NCBI GenBank assembly: GCA_958510875.1
Contig: OY294070.1
Location: 14,809,631 to 14,873,630 of the forward strand
Length of the DNA: 64,000 bases
DNA from: Endomychus coccineus
Lineage: Eukaryota; Arthropoda; Insecta; Coleoptera; Endomychidae
Reading direction: 5' to 3'
In this document: positions 20,442 to 30,432 of the stretch, piece by piece
How positions within the stretch are numbered: position 1 is the stretch's first letter
How the letters are laid out: the number at the start of each line of letters is the position of its first letter
Position numbers and translations under genes: made by a program
Notes under the pieces: generated by a model
Seen by the model: the letters and a program-made list of their open reading frames with translations, nothing else
What the model was told of the DNA's origin: nothing
The model's database searches: none

Positions 20442-21255
20442 GGTGAAAAGTCCTTGAGAAATAAAACAGATGGCGAAACAATCGAAAATCCCATGTGACA
20501 TTTGTGATGTACCATCTTTAACTAGAACGTATCAAAATTTTCAAACAGATACGTCATTCGGTTCTGTTTTGAAAATAAAGCAACCTTGAAGATGGAAGAA
20601 GTAATTAAACATTATTTATTGCGTGTAAAAAAAGGAAAATCCATAGAATGAATCGGCAATTGTAAAAGGTGATTCTATATATTCAAGTCTTTGTAAAAGA
20701 GAAAAATAAATACCTAAAATACTGTAATCTTTGATTAATTTGTTTTATATTATTTTCTATTAATCTATGATGAGCTCAAGTAACTGTAAAGCCTGAAGAT
20801 AATAGAATTAAAGTATTTAATAATGGGATTAAAAGGATCAATTGCTTTGGGGGGTTAATTTATACCTAATTCAATAGTTGGAGATAATCTAGCATGAAAA
20901 AAATTATTCCTCATCGTAATCCTAAAGTTACTACTAATGTATTAGCTTGGTAAGCTCTTTCTCATGTAATATCGTCATCATTGAAATATAATTAAAATTA
21001 TAATAATTCATCTAAGAAAGAATAACTTTATATTTATTAAATGAAATCATTTAATGATTCCTATTATAAAAATAAAAGCATCAAAAGGACCTAGAATTGG
21101 TGAAGGACCAAAATCTACTAAATGAAATGGATGATTTTTATTTGACATTATTTTACTTCTCTAGAATATAAAGACTATGTTGAGAAATAAAATAAGATTT
21201 GACCAAATAAATCATTTCTTTTTTCATTTTTCAGGGACTTATCATCTTGCCCTCG
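20441..21255 (+). mobile_element. Mariner (family A) remnant whose interior is mitochondrial DNA
   Basis: The left part (20,441-20,615) matches the mariner left end from AAGGTGAAAAGTCC through the ACAGATGGCG block to ATGGAAGAAGT, the transposase start. The right part (21,173-21,255) matches the mariner right end (TATGTTGAGAAATAAAATAAG to GCCCTCG) with TA at 21,256-21,257. The outermost ~8 bases of the left end are lost. The transposase body is missing and replaced by the mitochondrial segment. Confidence 0.85.
20620..21172 (-). pseudogene. cox3: Nuclear copy of mitochondrial DNA (NUMT): atp6 end and cox3 5' two-thirds
   Basis: Read on the minus strand, 21,172-21,149 gives SLYSREVK and a TA stop, like the end of ATP6. 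It is followed directly by ATG (21,148-21,146) and MSNKNHPFHLVDFGPSPI, the start of cytochrome c oxidase subunit 3. Further on, IIKWFH, QWWR (20,975-20,980 holds two TGA codons for Trp), [21 protein letters not shown] follow in cox3 order. TGA as Trp and AGA at a Ser position show it was coded under the invertebrate mitochondrial code. Several frameshifts show long residence in the nucleus. It ends near 20,620, before the last third of cox3. The real gene encodes a membrane subunit of respiratory complex IV; this copy is not functional. Confidence 0.93.
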
Positions 21256-22691
21256 TATTTATTTTCTCGAATTTGTCGAGTGTCAATATTGCGTGTGTGC
21301 TTAGTAGTTAGATTTGAATAAGGATGAATGTCGTGTCTTCACAAAAACTCATTCTCCCTTCATACCAAACTCCAATTCCTTATCGATAACAAGACAACAT
21401 CCTCATTCTGAATCGAAGGAAGTGCAACGCCTAATCGCGCGGGGGTTCACTCAACACCCCGCCAGCTATTCTAATTTGCCTGTAAGGACTCCTGTCTGCT
21501 CGTAACAAGAGAACGTAACTTGCACGCTAGGTCACTCACGAAGAAGGCGGCGACAGATGACAATCGTACCGCCCAACAGTCGACTGAGGTCCGCTGCCGC
21601 GCAGCACACGACCACCTTTCACCTGGGATTGATTTTTATAATTCTCACAGCTCAAATTACGTAATTATGTGCTTACGACTCGTGAAGGACTCCGGGTACT
21701 CGACGACGTCGACAACGACAGTTCACCAAACCAATTTCGCATTGTTTATGATCGCAGCTCCCTCGTCTTATGGACTCCTTCAGGAGTCGTTTTGCAGCGA
21801 TCCCCACGACACCGTTCGAGTCAACTTCACGGCCTGCGTTTTTTAAATCGTCCACTGGTTGGGAATCGAGTCGGCTCGCAAGCATCGTTTGTTCAATCAC
21901 ACACGGATTGATTAATCGTTCGATTAGAACTCGAAATGTTTCCATGTTTCAAAATCTTCAACACATCAAAACAAATTCCCTCAAATTAAAACCATTGATA
22001 TTCGAAACAAAATACCTTTAATATCTGCTATTCGTAGTCCAGTCATTTTACGGGGATTTTTTTTCATTTGTAACTTTTTTCGACAAATTACGTAAGTATA
22101 TAGGAAGGTGAGGAATGGCGTGTACCTTAAGGAAAAATAGTAACAAAAAACTTTTTTTAATAAAAACCTGGACAGGGCTGCAATCGCGCCAGTAAACCTA
22201 ATCCGTTAACTAAAGCTACTTCTCCCTACCGGTCAGTAAGTGGCTTCAGGTTCTCAAATCGTGAGCCCTCATTAGCCTTATTGAATCGAGAATGACTGCT
22301 TTCTGCGTTCGATCTGTCGAAAAAAAATCTTCTAAGATAGACTGTCGACGTGGAATCTGATAAAAAAATTCTATCGTTTCATCCTTTACTATGTGATATG
22401 AAATGTTATCACAGTTTTCTTACCGAAGACATCATATTTATCCGATCTATCAAGATCTGCGCAGAGCTCTTACAGGCCGGAATGATCTTCAAATTCGAAC
22501 GCAACGAAGACCGAAATCCGCATAAAACACCGATAATACGACCTTGTGGTCTGGGTATAGCGTGCGGATCGCCAACAGGAGATCTTGATACTTTGTCCGT
22601 TTTTCCTCCTCTTTCAAGACTATGTTCTTGTTTCCCGGAGAAGTGAATTCGATGACATACCTACATAGTCTTTGTTTTTAAGCTATTGAAT

Positions 22692-22790
22692 TGGCGAACG
22701 AATCAAGAAAAAAACAAAAGACAAATACCGTAACGAAAATCTAAAAAAAACAAAAAACAAATACTGTAACGAAATATCCTGACACCCACC
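22692..22790. repeat. Dispersed repeat, inverted copy of 9,185-9,285
   Basis: It contains GAATCAAG, then ACAAATACCGTAACG and ACAAATACTGTAACG separated by A-rich runs, the complement of the earlier copy. Two copies 13 kb apart in opposite orientation suggest a short interspersed family of unknown type. Confidence 0.75.
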
Positions 22791-23532
22791 ACTCCGCCTA
22801 CCATGTAGCTCGGCCGAGCTTAAAATTGTCGAAATGTTAACTTTGAACCTTTTAAAAGGTCGTGATAACCCCAAACTGGGTCGAAAACTGTTTTGAATTG
22901 GTTAATTTTCGATAAATCGAATGACGTTCACGTGAGAAGCGCGTAGGTCGCGAGTTAGAAAAGTGCAAATTTACAGTACATAGAACGTCTTAACGAGGAC
23001 TTTTCCCATGCGGTTTTCGCTCCATGTCGTTAGTTTATGAACGGGGCCAACTAAATAGCATAGTCTCGGGCCCCAAAATGTCGATTAAATAGGAAAATTT
23101 AATTAAAACAGTTTGAGGTATTCTCAGCTGTCACCTACTAGCATCTGACGTGCGACGTACGAAAGGGAATTTTATAGCTACTTAAATATACCGAAAGCGG
23201 GTAAAAGCTAGCGGCCCATAGCCCAAAATACTTTATTCCAACTGGCGCCGGCCGCACGGGGTTCGAAACGGCCCCAAACAAAATAGAGGTAAAATGTATA
23301 AACTCTAACTTACGCGCAGCGAGCTCCTCGAGGATATGTCAAAATGATTACGTTCGTAGCTAATTACATAAGTTGTCTGGCGTTCATGCAATTGTGTTTT
23401 TATACAATTCGAACCTTCTAATTTCGATAGGCCACGTGAAAATCCCGGAGCCGGAAGCGCTATCGAGATCTGAACGTTAAAACTTTTCGTATAAAATTGT
23501 GTTTACAAGCCAACTGACACTTGTCACCATAT

Positions 23533-23560
23533 ATAACTCTACTACCGGTAGTAGAGTTAT
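23533..23560. repeat. Perfect 28-bp palindrome
   Basis: Arms of 14 bases, ATAACTCTACTACC and its exact complement, meet at CCGG with no spacer. It could be a dimeric protein-binding site or a cruciform former. No gene next to it explains it. Confidence 0.9.
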
Positions 23561-23607
23561 CTGTGCTTGTCACAGAATACTCTTCATAGAGATCAAGATG
23601 ATACTCT

Positions 23608-23685
23608 TTTTTACTCATAATTCGTGAAGATTTTGAAGGGGTAGTGGATGTTTTTCTGCCCAACTTTTTCCAGTGGCGTAGTGCT
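23608..23685 (+). repeat. Fragment of the 17,734 foldback family
   Basis: It matches 17,965-18,047 (TGAAGATTTTGAAGGGGTAG, then TGTTTTTCTGCCCAACTT and GTGGCGTAG) with few changes. Both flanks differ, so it is an isolated piece. Confidence 0.8.
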
Positions 23686-23689
23686 ATGC

Positions 23690-24145
23690 AATAGCTTTAC
23701 CGCGGCAGTCCCCGAGTGCCACACGTTTCTTTTTTTTTGTTTAACGAGCAGGCCTTTTCGATTTTATGGACCTGATGGTCGGAAACGGGTAATTCCAGTA
23801 TATCTGACATTTTTCGTTTCCGACAACGGACTTAATATCTTCTGGCATGTAAGGTAGCACCAGCACTTGGGCTATTCCGTACGAATGCCTTAGATGGTAA
23901 TTCAGCACCCATAGGGCCGCATTAAGACGATGGGTGTACGCCGAGACCGCTTTTGCCGGACATGCCGACAGAAGGTGGAAAAGCGTTTTAGGCGCCTGCA
24001 GTCATCACGTTGCGGCGATAGACCAATGATTTGATTAAGCCATCTTGGTAAGCTACGGTAATTTCCTCGATCTCTGATGTAAGCCCGGCTGCTCATGGTA
24101 GCCGAAGGTCAGCCTGGTTGACCAGCAGAGTGTTTCGATGTTTCT
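23690..24145 (-). pseudogene. LINE C-terminal fragment (zinc-finger and downstream domain)
   Basis: In minus-strand frames: EIEEITVAYQDGLIKSLVYR, a region ending QAPKTLFHLLSACPAKA (resembling the C-x2-C...H-x4-C finger after the RT), YTHRLNAALWVLNYHLR, and EKCQIYWNYPFPTIRSI followed by KSKRPAR. In LINE proteins I recall, the order is IQD-Q-I, CRKC, H-GC, a RHN repeat helix, then IYWN-x-TDR-x-x-x-x-RPDI. The first cysteines of the finger are lost to stops. No RT remains. The assignment rests on remembered pattern only, and the clade is undecided. Confidence 0.45.
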
Positions 24146-24459
24146 GTAGAAAACATCGGGTATTAGCTTGTCCATTTTGCTCCGCGGGGCTTTCAAGGGA
24201 GAAGTTTGCTACTCGAAGACGCCCTCTACTTGGCCTTTTCGACAGATGTAAATTCGAGACCTAGTTCTTCCGCAGCTTTTTGTGCTGCCTTAACGATAAA
24301 TGCTCCCACTTTTCAAATTCGTGACTTTTGACAGGACCTCGAACTTCACATCACACTTCAATGCAGAGCCTCCAGACTTAGGAGTCCTTACATCCCCGGT
24401 GACGTGGGAAATAAATTTGGGGAACAGTCGACCTAGGATGCAAACTGTGATAGAGGGAT

Positions 24460-26043
24460 AGTTCTATTTTTTCAATAGAAAGGCTTATTCATTGTCTACA
24501 TTTTTTATCTTTTGTGAAAATTCCGTATTTTGCATAGTTTAGGAGGAAAAAAATGTTTTCTCAAACACTGATAATTGAAATTCTTAGAACAAGTTTAATA
24601 AAATTGTAGTACAAAATTTAGTGAACACAAAGACAAAACTTTTCTATAAGAGGTGTTGAATGTGACCTCCACCTTCATTAATGCAAAGATCAATTCGGGG
24701 TAAAAAATTGAAATACACCCTCCTTAGCACAACGTCGGTCTCTCGTATTGCGTTTACAGCATTTTGAATTCCGTTCCACAGTTGTTCGGAATTATCAATT
24801 TGAACTTTGTATACTTGTGTTTTCAACGCTCGCGCCAGATGAAGAAGTCGCAAGGATTCAAGTCTGAAGACCGCGGAGGCCACTGAATAGGTGCTTCTTG
24901 TCCTCTACCAATCCATCTACTAGCAAATTGTTGATCAAGATATTCTCTTACGGCACGTGCCTAATGAGGTGGTGCACCGTCGTGAATGAAGAACATGTTT
25001 CGACGCAAATTAAGGGGCAAGTCTTCTAATAAATCTGGCCAAAATTAATTGAAGGAAATGAAGGTAACTAGCGCCATTAAGATGATCAGGCAATCGAACT
25101 GTCCAACCATAAAATTGTCAATAATTCCGACCCAGGCATTAATTTTGACTTCTCGTTGATAATGTCTACCTTATAGCATGTGAATTTTCTTCTGCATTAA
25201 TATGCATTATGTAGGTTCGTCATGCCACGACGTGTAAAGTAAAACAAGACTCATCAGTAAACAAGATATTAGTGTGAAATCTGTTGTCAACTACTATGTG
25301 CTCCCGAATAATTTGTGTAAAATTTAAGCGTGATCCATGGTCAAGTGGCAATAATTGTTGCACTGCCTGGATGTGGAATGGACGAATTAATTGATCGCTC
25401 AAAATTCGACTTATAGTGGTTTTTGGAATCCCAATCTCTCATTGCAATGTTCGGGTACTGGTCTGGAATGTTATCAATCATTTGAAGAAGAACATTTCCT
25501 GCAATGGGTGTTCGGGCTTGTCGAGGTCTTCCAGCGTTGATTCTGACTGGCTTCAACCTCCCTGTTTCTCGAACACGTCTTTCAATTCGGGCAAAAGTTT
25601 GGTGATTTGGAATTCTCCGATTCGGATACCTCTCTTGTTAGACGCGGACACTTTCGAGGCAGTTACCTGGACATAATCCAAGGGGAATCCATATTTAATA
25701 GCTATCAATTAAAAGCAACAATAACAGCAATAGTAATTAAGTAATAACAGTAATTTGGGGAAAAACAATACAAAAGCAACTAAAAGTGAACACACTATTG
25801 AAACATGTACTGTCAACAATAAACTGGGACACTCATGAATTTGTTTCTTGTCAAAATCATGACTTTGTCCACGGCCAACTAAATTTTGTACTACAATTTA
25901 ATTAAATTTGTTCTAAGAATATCAGTTATCAGTGTTTGAGAAAACATTTTTTTCCTTCTAAACTATGCGAAATACAGAATTTTCACAAGAGATATAAAAT
26001 GAAGATAATGAATAAGCCTTTCTGTTGAAAGAATCTTAGAACC
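24460..26043 (-). mobile_element. Mariner-superfamily element with ~170-bp inverted repeats, degenerate
   Basis: The left arm (about 24,460-24,635) and right arm (about 25,880-26,043) are inverted copies sharing AGAAAGGCTTATTCATT, TGTTTTCTCAAACACTGATA and TTGTAGTACAAAATTTAGT. A transposase of the same general class as at 3,801-4,841 runs leftwards between them. TA duplications at the outermost bases are not clear because the ends have diverged. Confidence 0.82.
24641..25860 (-). pseudogene. DUF4817-class mariner transposase, frameshifted
   Basis: Pieces in order from the right: GRPRQARTPIAGNVLLQMI with QYPNIAMRDWDS (25,520-25,400), then LIRPFHIQAVQQLLPLDHGS and NILFTDESCF (25,400-25,235, first catalytic Asp present). 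Then come PDHLNGASYLHFLQ (about 25,090-25,050) and a damaged RRCTTSL where HDGAPPH is expected. Finally AIRETDVVLRRVYFNFLPRI and EGGGHIQHLL (24,760-24,644), the family C-terminus. At least four frameshifts or stops separate them, so the gene is dead. Confidence 0.8.
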
Positions 26044-27670
26044 ATATTACCACCCCCACTAAAATTATAAATAAGTATCAAAAGGATGAGGGTGGTTTTA
26101 CCCCTCACCAATTTCCTTTCAATTTCTTTGGTTACTGAAAGTAGGGTAACTTTCTACAATGCACTTTTGCAAAATTTCATAAACATTTTTCCACGCATTT
26201 GTGAATAGCAAACAAAAATATGATTTTTTAAGTGAACTTTGAACTCTCCTCACGGACAAACGGTACTTTTTTTACTATATTTATTGGATTCAAACGACTT
26301 ATTCAATTTTGGGACATCCTGTATATTCCTGAACCGCGTTGAAAGCTTGATGGAAATTTTCCCCCCAGAGGCAAACATTTTGAAATCATCCGTGTAAAAC
26401 AAATGGGTGATCTGATGTGTCTAAACTGATATCTCAAATTCTAAAATATACGCAACATAATGGTCGCATAATGGGCCCAGCACGCTTGATTGTCTCACCT
26501 GCCTAAAGCTGAATTCGACTTTTACCTGCCCCAGAATGCGGCCAGCGTATAATAGTGCAGGCGTCTTCGTATCAATAGTGAAATTCGTTGTAAACTTACA
26601 TTTTGGACAATGCGCCAGATAATTCGGTTAATGAAAGCATTGCAATAATGTAAATTTCTTAAATACGTATTAGGTAATTTTCAATCTATTAGAAATTTGG
26701 TAACCCGCAGAATTGGCCGTAAGCGAAAAATTGTGCTAACATAAAGAGGTTGAGGGAAGTTGGTGATCTACGGATTAGGCAAAGTTACCAATCTTTATCC
26801 CGATAGACCGCGCAATATTTGCGTCGGACATGGTTTTCGATAGAAGCTTTGTTGTTTTTTCCAGCTTTTATTGCTTCATTTTGAAGCTATATGAAGTGTT
26901 TCCAGTAGATGTTATCGAAGATAGAAGAAGAAGGTGTGACTTGTTACATTCTATTAATTAATAGTTAATCCGCAACAGCTTAAAAGTTTCCAGGTATCGT
27001 AACATCGTCTCATTTTTCGTTTAATGAATAATTGATGGCGGTCTTGTATTAGCCAAATTGGAATTCAAATTCGAAGGGTTGAGATGAAAAGTTGATAAAG
27101 CAATCTCATAATGTGCCATTACCGAAATTGGAGCCAAATATTGACAGAAATCTTAAATTCTAATAACGCTGCATAACGGGTTGGGTGGAATAATTGGGGA
27201 GACAATATTAGAATATTAGCAGCCATTGATTCCGTACACGCTATCGGGGTGTGCCTTGAATAAATGACATCAACCCCGTAATGACTTTATGAAAATTAAT
27301 CATCATCGCCGCACACATCTAATAATAATCTATGCATTATCGGGAAACCATCTCTTGTCTTAGAAACTTGAATCTTACGTTTCACGTTAGCGTTAAGAAC
27401 GAATATCAAATATTTATTCAGCATCCATATATGAATTTCATAAATAACAATAAGAATATGTTTACTGAAACAAAACTGGTATTATGTGAATACAGAAAAT
27501 ATACACCTAAACTTCAAGAAGTTTGTATTGTGTTGTATAATTTATTACAATAGTACAGTAGATAATTGAATATTTTAATTTATTATTCAGATAATAAATA
27601 TAATTTACATTTCGAGTGAGCTATATAACAATAATTAAGAAACGCTGAAACAACTCACAAATATGTCGGC
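26044..27670. other. Unannotated stretch with one MITE-like end
   Basis: GGGACATCCTGTATATT at 26,309-26,325 matches the right end of the 34,864-35,173 MITE, so 26,050-26,322 may be a decayed relative. From 26,440 to 27,320 the sequence is complex and without repeats or open frames. Nothing further recognised. Confidence 0.45.
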
Positions 27671-28325
27671 GTTTATCAATGAGATAAGATATAGACTTCG
27701 TACTTAAATTTTTTAACATTATTATTAATTGATCTCAAGGCTGACGGAAGTTTGTTATGGCCTTTTGGTCCGTTGAAGGAACATTTTTGACATTTTGTTT
27801 TGGAGAATTTATTAATTTTCATTTCTTTATTGTAAGCTGCTCTTGTGTGATAGGCATGATCATGCACTTAGTTTCCACTTTTAGATGCATGCAGATTAGA
27901 CATTGATATACGTAAAGGGTTCTCACTTTTAGCACATTCATTTGTTTGTATAAAATATCCGTGGAAAATATCTTAGATTTGTTTAATATTATTTTTAAGA
28001 GTTAATTTTGTGCAACATTAAGAGGTTCCATTGCACTTTTATACAGACCCCCACGCTTCGATGCCATATTTCAATAAATATTCCACCAGAGCCTTTTATA
28101 TATTTTTAAGCATACGAATATTCTTTTATTTGATAAAATTTATAAATTAGTTTTCTTACTTTGCTTGCTAAATGTTCTACTTGAACGTTCCAACTAAGAT
28201 TTTTGTCAATGATTATACCAAGATATTTGATGTAGGCTGTAGCTTGTAGGTTTCCTTTTTTTGATGCCGACTGATTCATTGTGAATAGTAATAGTCTATA
28301 TATTCCCAAGATAGAGCGCATGTAG
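27660..28325 (-). pseudogene. LINE RT C-terminal part, 5'-truncated
   Basis: The minus strand gives IKYLGIIIDKNLSWNVQVEH, then LASKVRKLIYKFYQIKE (28,235-28,106), then in other frames GGLYKSAMEPLNVAQN and STDILYKQMNVLKVRTLYVY, and at the end KCSFNGPKGHNKLPSALRSI. These are the thumb and post-RT blocks of Jockey/RTE-like LINE proteins, which usually end in a hydrophobic KSF-NG-K-WN-LP motif. The catalytic RT core is absent. Frameshifts make it non-functional. Confidence 0.8.
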
Positions 28326-28389
28326 ACAAATGCATGCGTCGTTCAAGTGAACAGGATCATCATCATTCATCATTTGAGGGCACTTAGGC

Positions 28390-28655
28390 CATCATCATCA
28401 TCTGAGGCACTTAGACCACTTAGTTGGGCCCATTGTACGCCCCGTGATGAGTGGCCTATTCTATTCTAGCAGGTTTGTGGCCCGCCAGAAACATAGAATA
28501 TTGCCAACGCTGGCCAGGGAGTCGGCCATTTCATTTCCTTCAACCCCACTGTGTCCAGGGACCCAGATGAGTTGAACTCTATTTGTCCTGGCTAGTTCAG
28601 CTAGTGTATCTCTGCATTCTTTGAGAAGCCTTGTGTAATAAGGGATTAGTACAGG
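28390..28655 (-). pseudogene. RNase H tail of a LINE
   Basis: Translating leftwards: LLKECRDTLAELARTNRVQL, then IWVPGHSGVEGNEMADSLAS. These are the final RNase H blocks (WVPGHSG-x-x-GNE-x-AD). Its downstream text, with CACTTAG and GGGCCCATTGT, resembles the 3' region of the LINE ending at 38,041, so this is a 5'-truncated copy from a related family. A short ATC microsatellite (28,350-28,400) borders it. Confidence 0.82.
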
Positions 28656-29575
28656 TTATTTCCAATATTTAAAAACAAAATCATTCTTAGTAAATTAAAA
28701 TTTCATGTAAAATTAAAATATCTAACAGTAAAGAACATCCAGGGGTTGCCAAATGTTTTCAATATAGAATGTAGCTCGAGAAAGTTCAGGAATTTCTAAA
28801 ATAAATATAAGACAATTCACACTCGCTTCAACGAGGGTGGTATGACCATAGCTGAAAGGTCAAGTAGGTTTGCAATAAATTCACACAAAACGTTGGTAAT
28901 AAAGGATATAATAAACCTGTCGAACCGATACCCGATATAGGACGAGAAACTAATGGTTTGCTACAAGATAGATCTTGATGTTTTCCATCTGGAGATAGAT
29001 TTAGAAATCCTCACATTCTGTACTAAAGACCTCCAGAGAGAAATCTCATTGCTTATTGATTAAACAATTCAGGGATCCGTTTCCGAATTGTAGATTGGTC
29101 CTTGAGAAAAAGGACGCATTATAAATACGTACTAGGGATAATGCCTAAAACCTTCAGTTATATTTTCTAGCTTGAATTAGTCTCTTGAGAAATCACGTGA
29201 CACTTAATTTCAATTAATTTAACTTGTTAGTTTCTCCAGAGTGTTTTTGGTAAGAAGGGTGGATTTCGCTTAATCAGAATTGTTTTAGATTTTCGATCAA
29301 AGTTATTGTTCTCAGTTTTTATTCAAGTTAAATTCAACAATACTTTCAAATCATTCATTTTCGATCCCCTAGGTTCATCCTGGTTGGATATCAATTTATT
29401 AATCTTAGTTTTATTTCTCCTTTAGTTGATTTAGATTATCTAGGTATTTTATTTGAGTATAGATTTTGACCTTAGTTTTTATTCTCATTAGTAATAAAGT
29501 TAATTATAATATTCATTTCTTATTATCTTTTATTATTAGCATTATCATTTAATTGTTATTTTTATTATTAAATCG
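28656..29575. other. Unannotated AT-rich stretch
   Basis: No coding motif or repeat structure recognised. 29,390-29,570 is strongly AT-rich. Confidence 0.5.
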
Positions 29576-29579
29576 TAGG

Positions 29580-29935
29580 AAAAGCATAGGACCAGCGTTC
29601 GGCACCCTCATTCACTCCGTCTTAACCCATTGTTATCGTTAAATAGATAAAAATCGTTGGAGGCATATCTGGAGTATATGGTGGATGACGAACCAATTCG
29701 TAGCCCAATTCATGCAATTTTTCCATTGCGACTGCGGACCTGTGCGCCGGTGCGTTGTCCCAATGAAAGAGCACTTTTTTCTTTGCAAAATACGGCCGCT
29801 TTCGCTTCAAATCAGCTTCGACTCGATCCAACAGTTCTGCTTAATATACGCCGCTATAAGACCAATCACACAAACTGGGTCTACTTGGTTTCATGGCTTG
29901 GAAAATCCACATTATGGGGATTAGGTTGGCGTCCC
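29580..29935 (-). pseudogene. Mariner transposase fragment, second family
   Basis: The minus strand reads AELLDRVEADLKRKRPYFA, KKVLFHWDNAPAHRSAVAME, KLHELGYELVRHPPYTPDMP, then a frame change into NDFYLF. The second catalytic Asp (WDNAPAH) is kept. The third Asp falls at the frame change. It is better preserved than, and different from, the family A copies. The N-terminus is lost where a LINE fragment abuts at about 29,938. Confidence 0.85.
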
Positions 29936-29937
29936 AA

Positions 29938-30432
29938 TTGTTACCAATTCTGCAAACAGAAAGCTGCAGCACTCTTGTTTAATTGTAGTTTCCATAGAAG
30001 TTTTTTGTCTAAAATGAGTCCTACGTATATGGCTTGGTCATTGATGTTGCCCACCTGGCCTGATAGAATATGGTCCTCTGTCTTGTATTCCGTAGTTAAA
30101 ACTACATTTTGTGTTTTCTTATGGTTAATCTTCAGCCATTTATCTCTACACATTTTCTAAGTGCAGTCAGGGCATCGGCATACCCAATCATATGACATTC
30201 TAGGTCCTCAGTCCACCATCGACCACTATGTTTCAGAAGGTGAGTGAAAGTACTCCACCATGTAGGCATCCGTTTTCCCCAAAGCCATCAATCGTGGTGT
30301 TATCTCTGGAAACTTATAAGTTCCTGTTTTCAGCATATTCTGAATTCAGGTGCTTACTAGATTTGGAACTCCTTTATCGCCTACTCACGATACTTGCGCT
30401 GGTGGTATTGTTGAAAACGCCCTTTATATTGT
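29938..30432 (-). pseudogene. LINE RT fragment with YADA in place of YADD
   Basis: Leftwards from 30,432: KGVFNNTTSASIVSR (the F-D-NT block), GCLHGGVLSL (30,271-30,241), YADALTALRK (active-site box at 30,171-30,182, last Asp changed to Ala), then INHKKTQNVVLTTE and YVGLILDKKLLWKLQLNK. The order and text match I/R1/Jockey-type RTs with C-P-Q-GGVLSP. Stops and frameshifts intervene. It joins the mariner fragment directly, so one element inserted in or beside the other. Confidence 0.8.

Larger units (their letters stand above)
21258..23605. other. Unannotated stretch with two repeats
   Basis: No gene recognised. Overlapping frames at 21,520-21,945 on both strands are GC-rich but match no family I know. 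The stretch contains the inverted partner of the 9,185 repeat at 22,692-22,790 and a perfect palindrome at 23,533-23,560. 22,850-23,460 is complex, CpG-richer sequence that could be single-copy non-coding DNA. Confidence 0.45.

Noticed and set aside
20620..21172. Mitochondrial segment as a functional transferred gene
   Set aside because: Frameshifts and TGA-coded Trp make it unreadable in the nucleus, and the last third of cox3 is missing.
21520..21945. Overlapping GC-rich frames on both strands as a gene
   Set aside because: No family motif and equal openness on both strands, as expected from composition.
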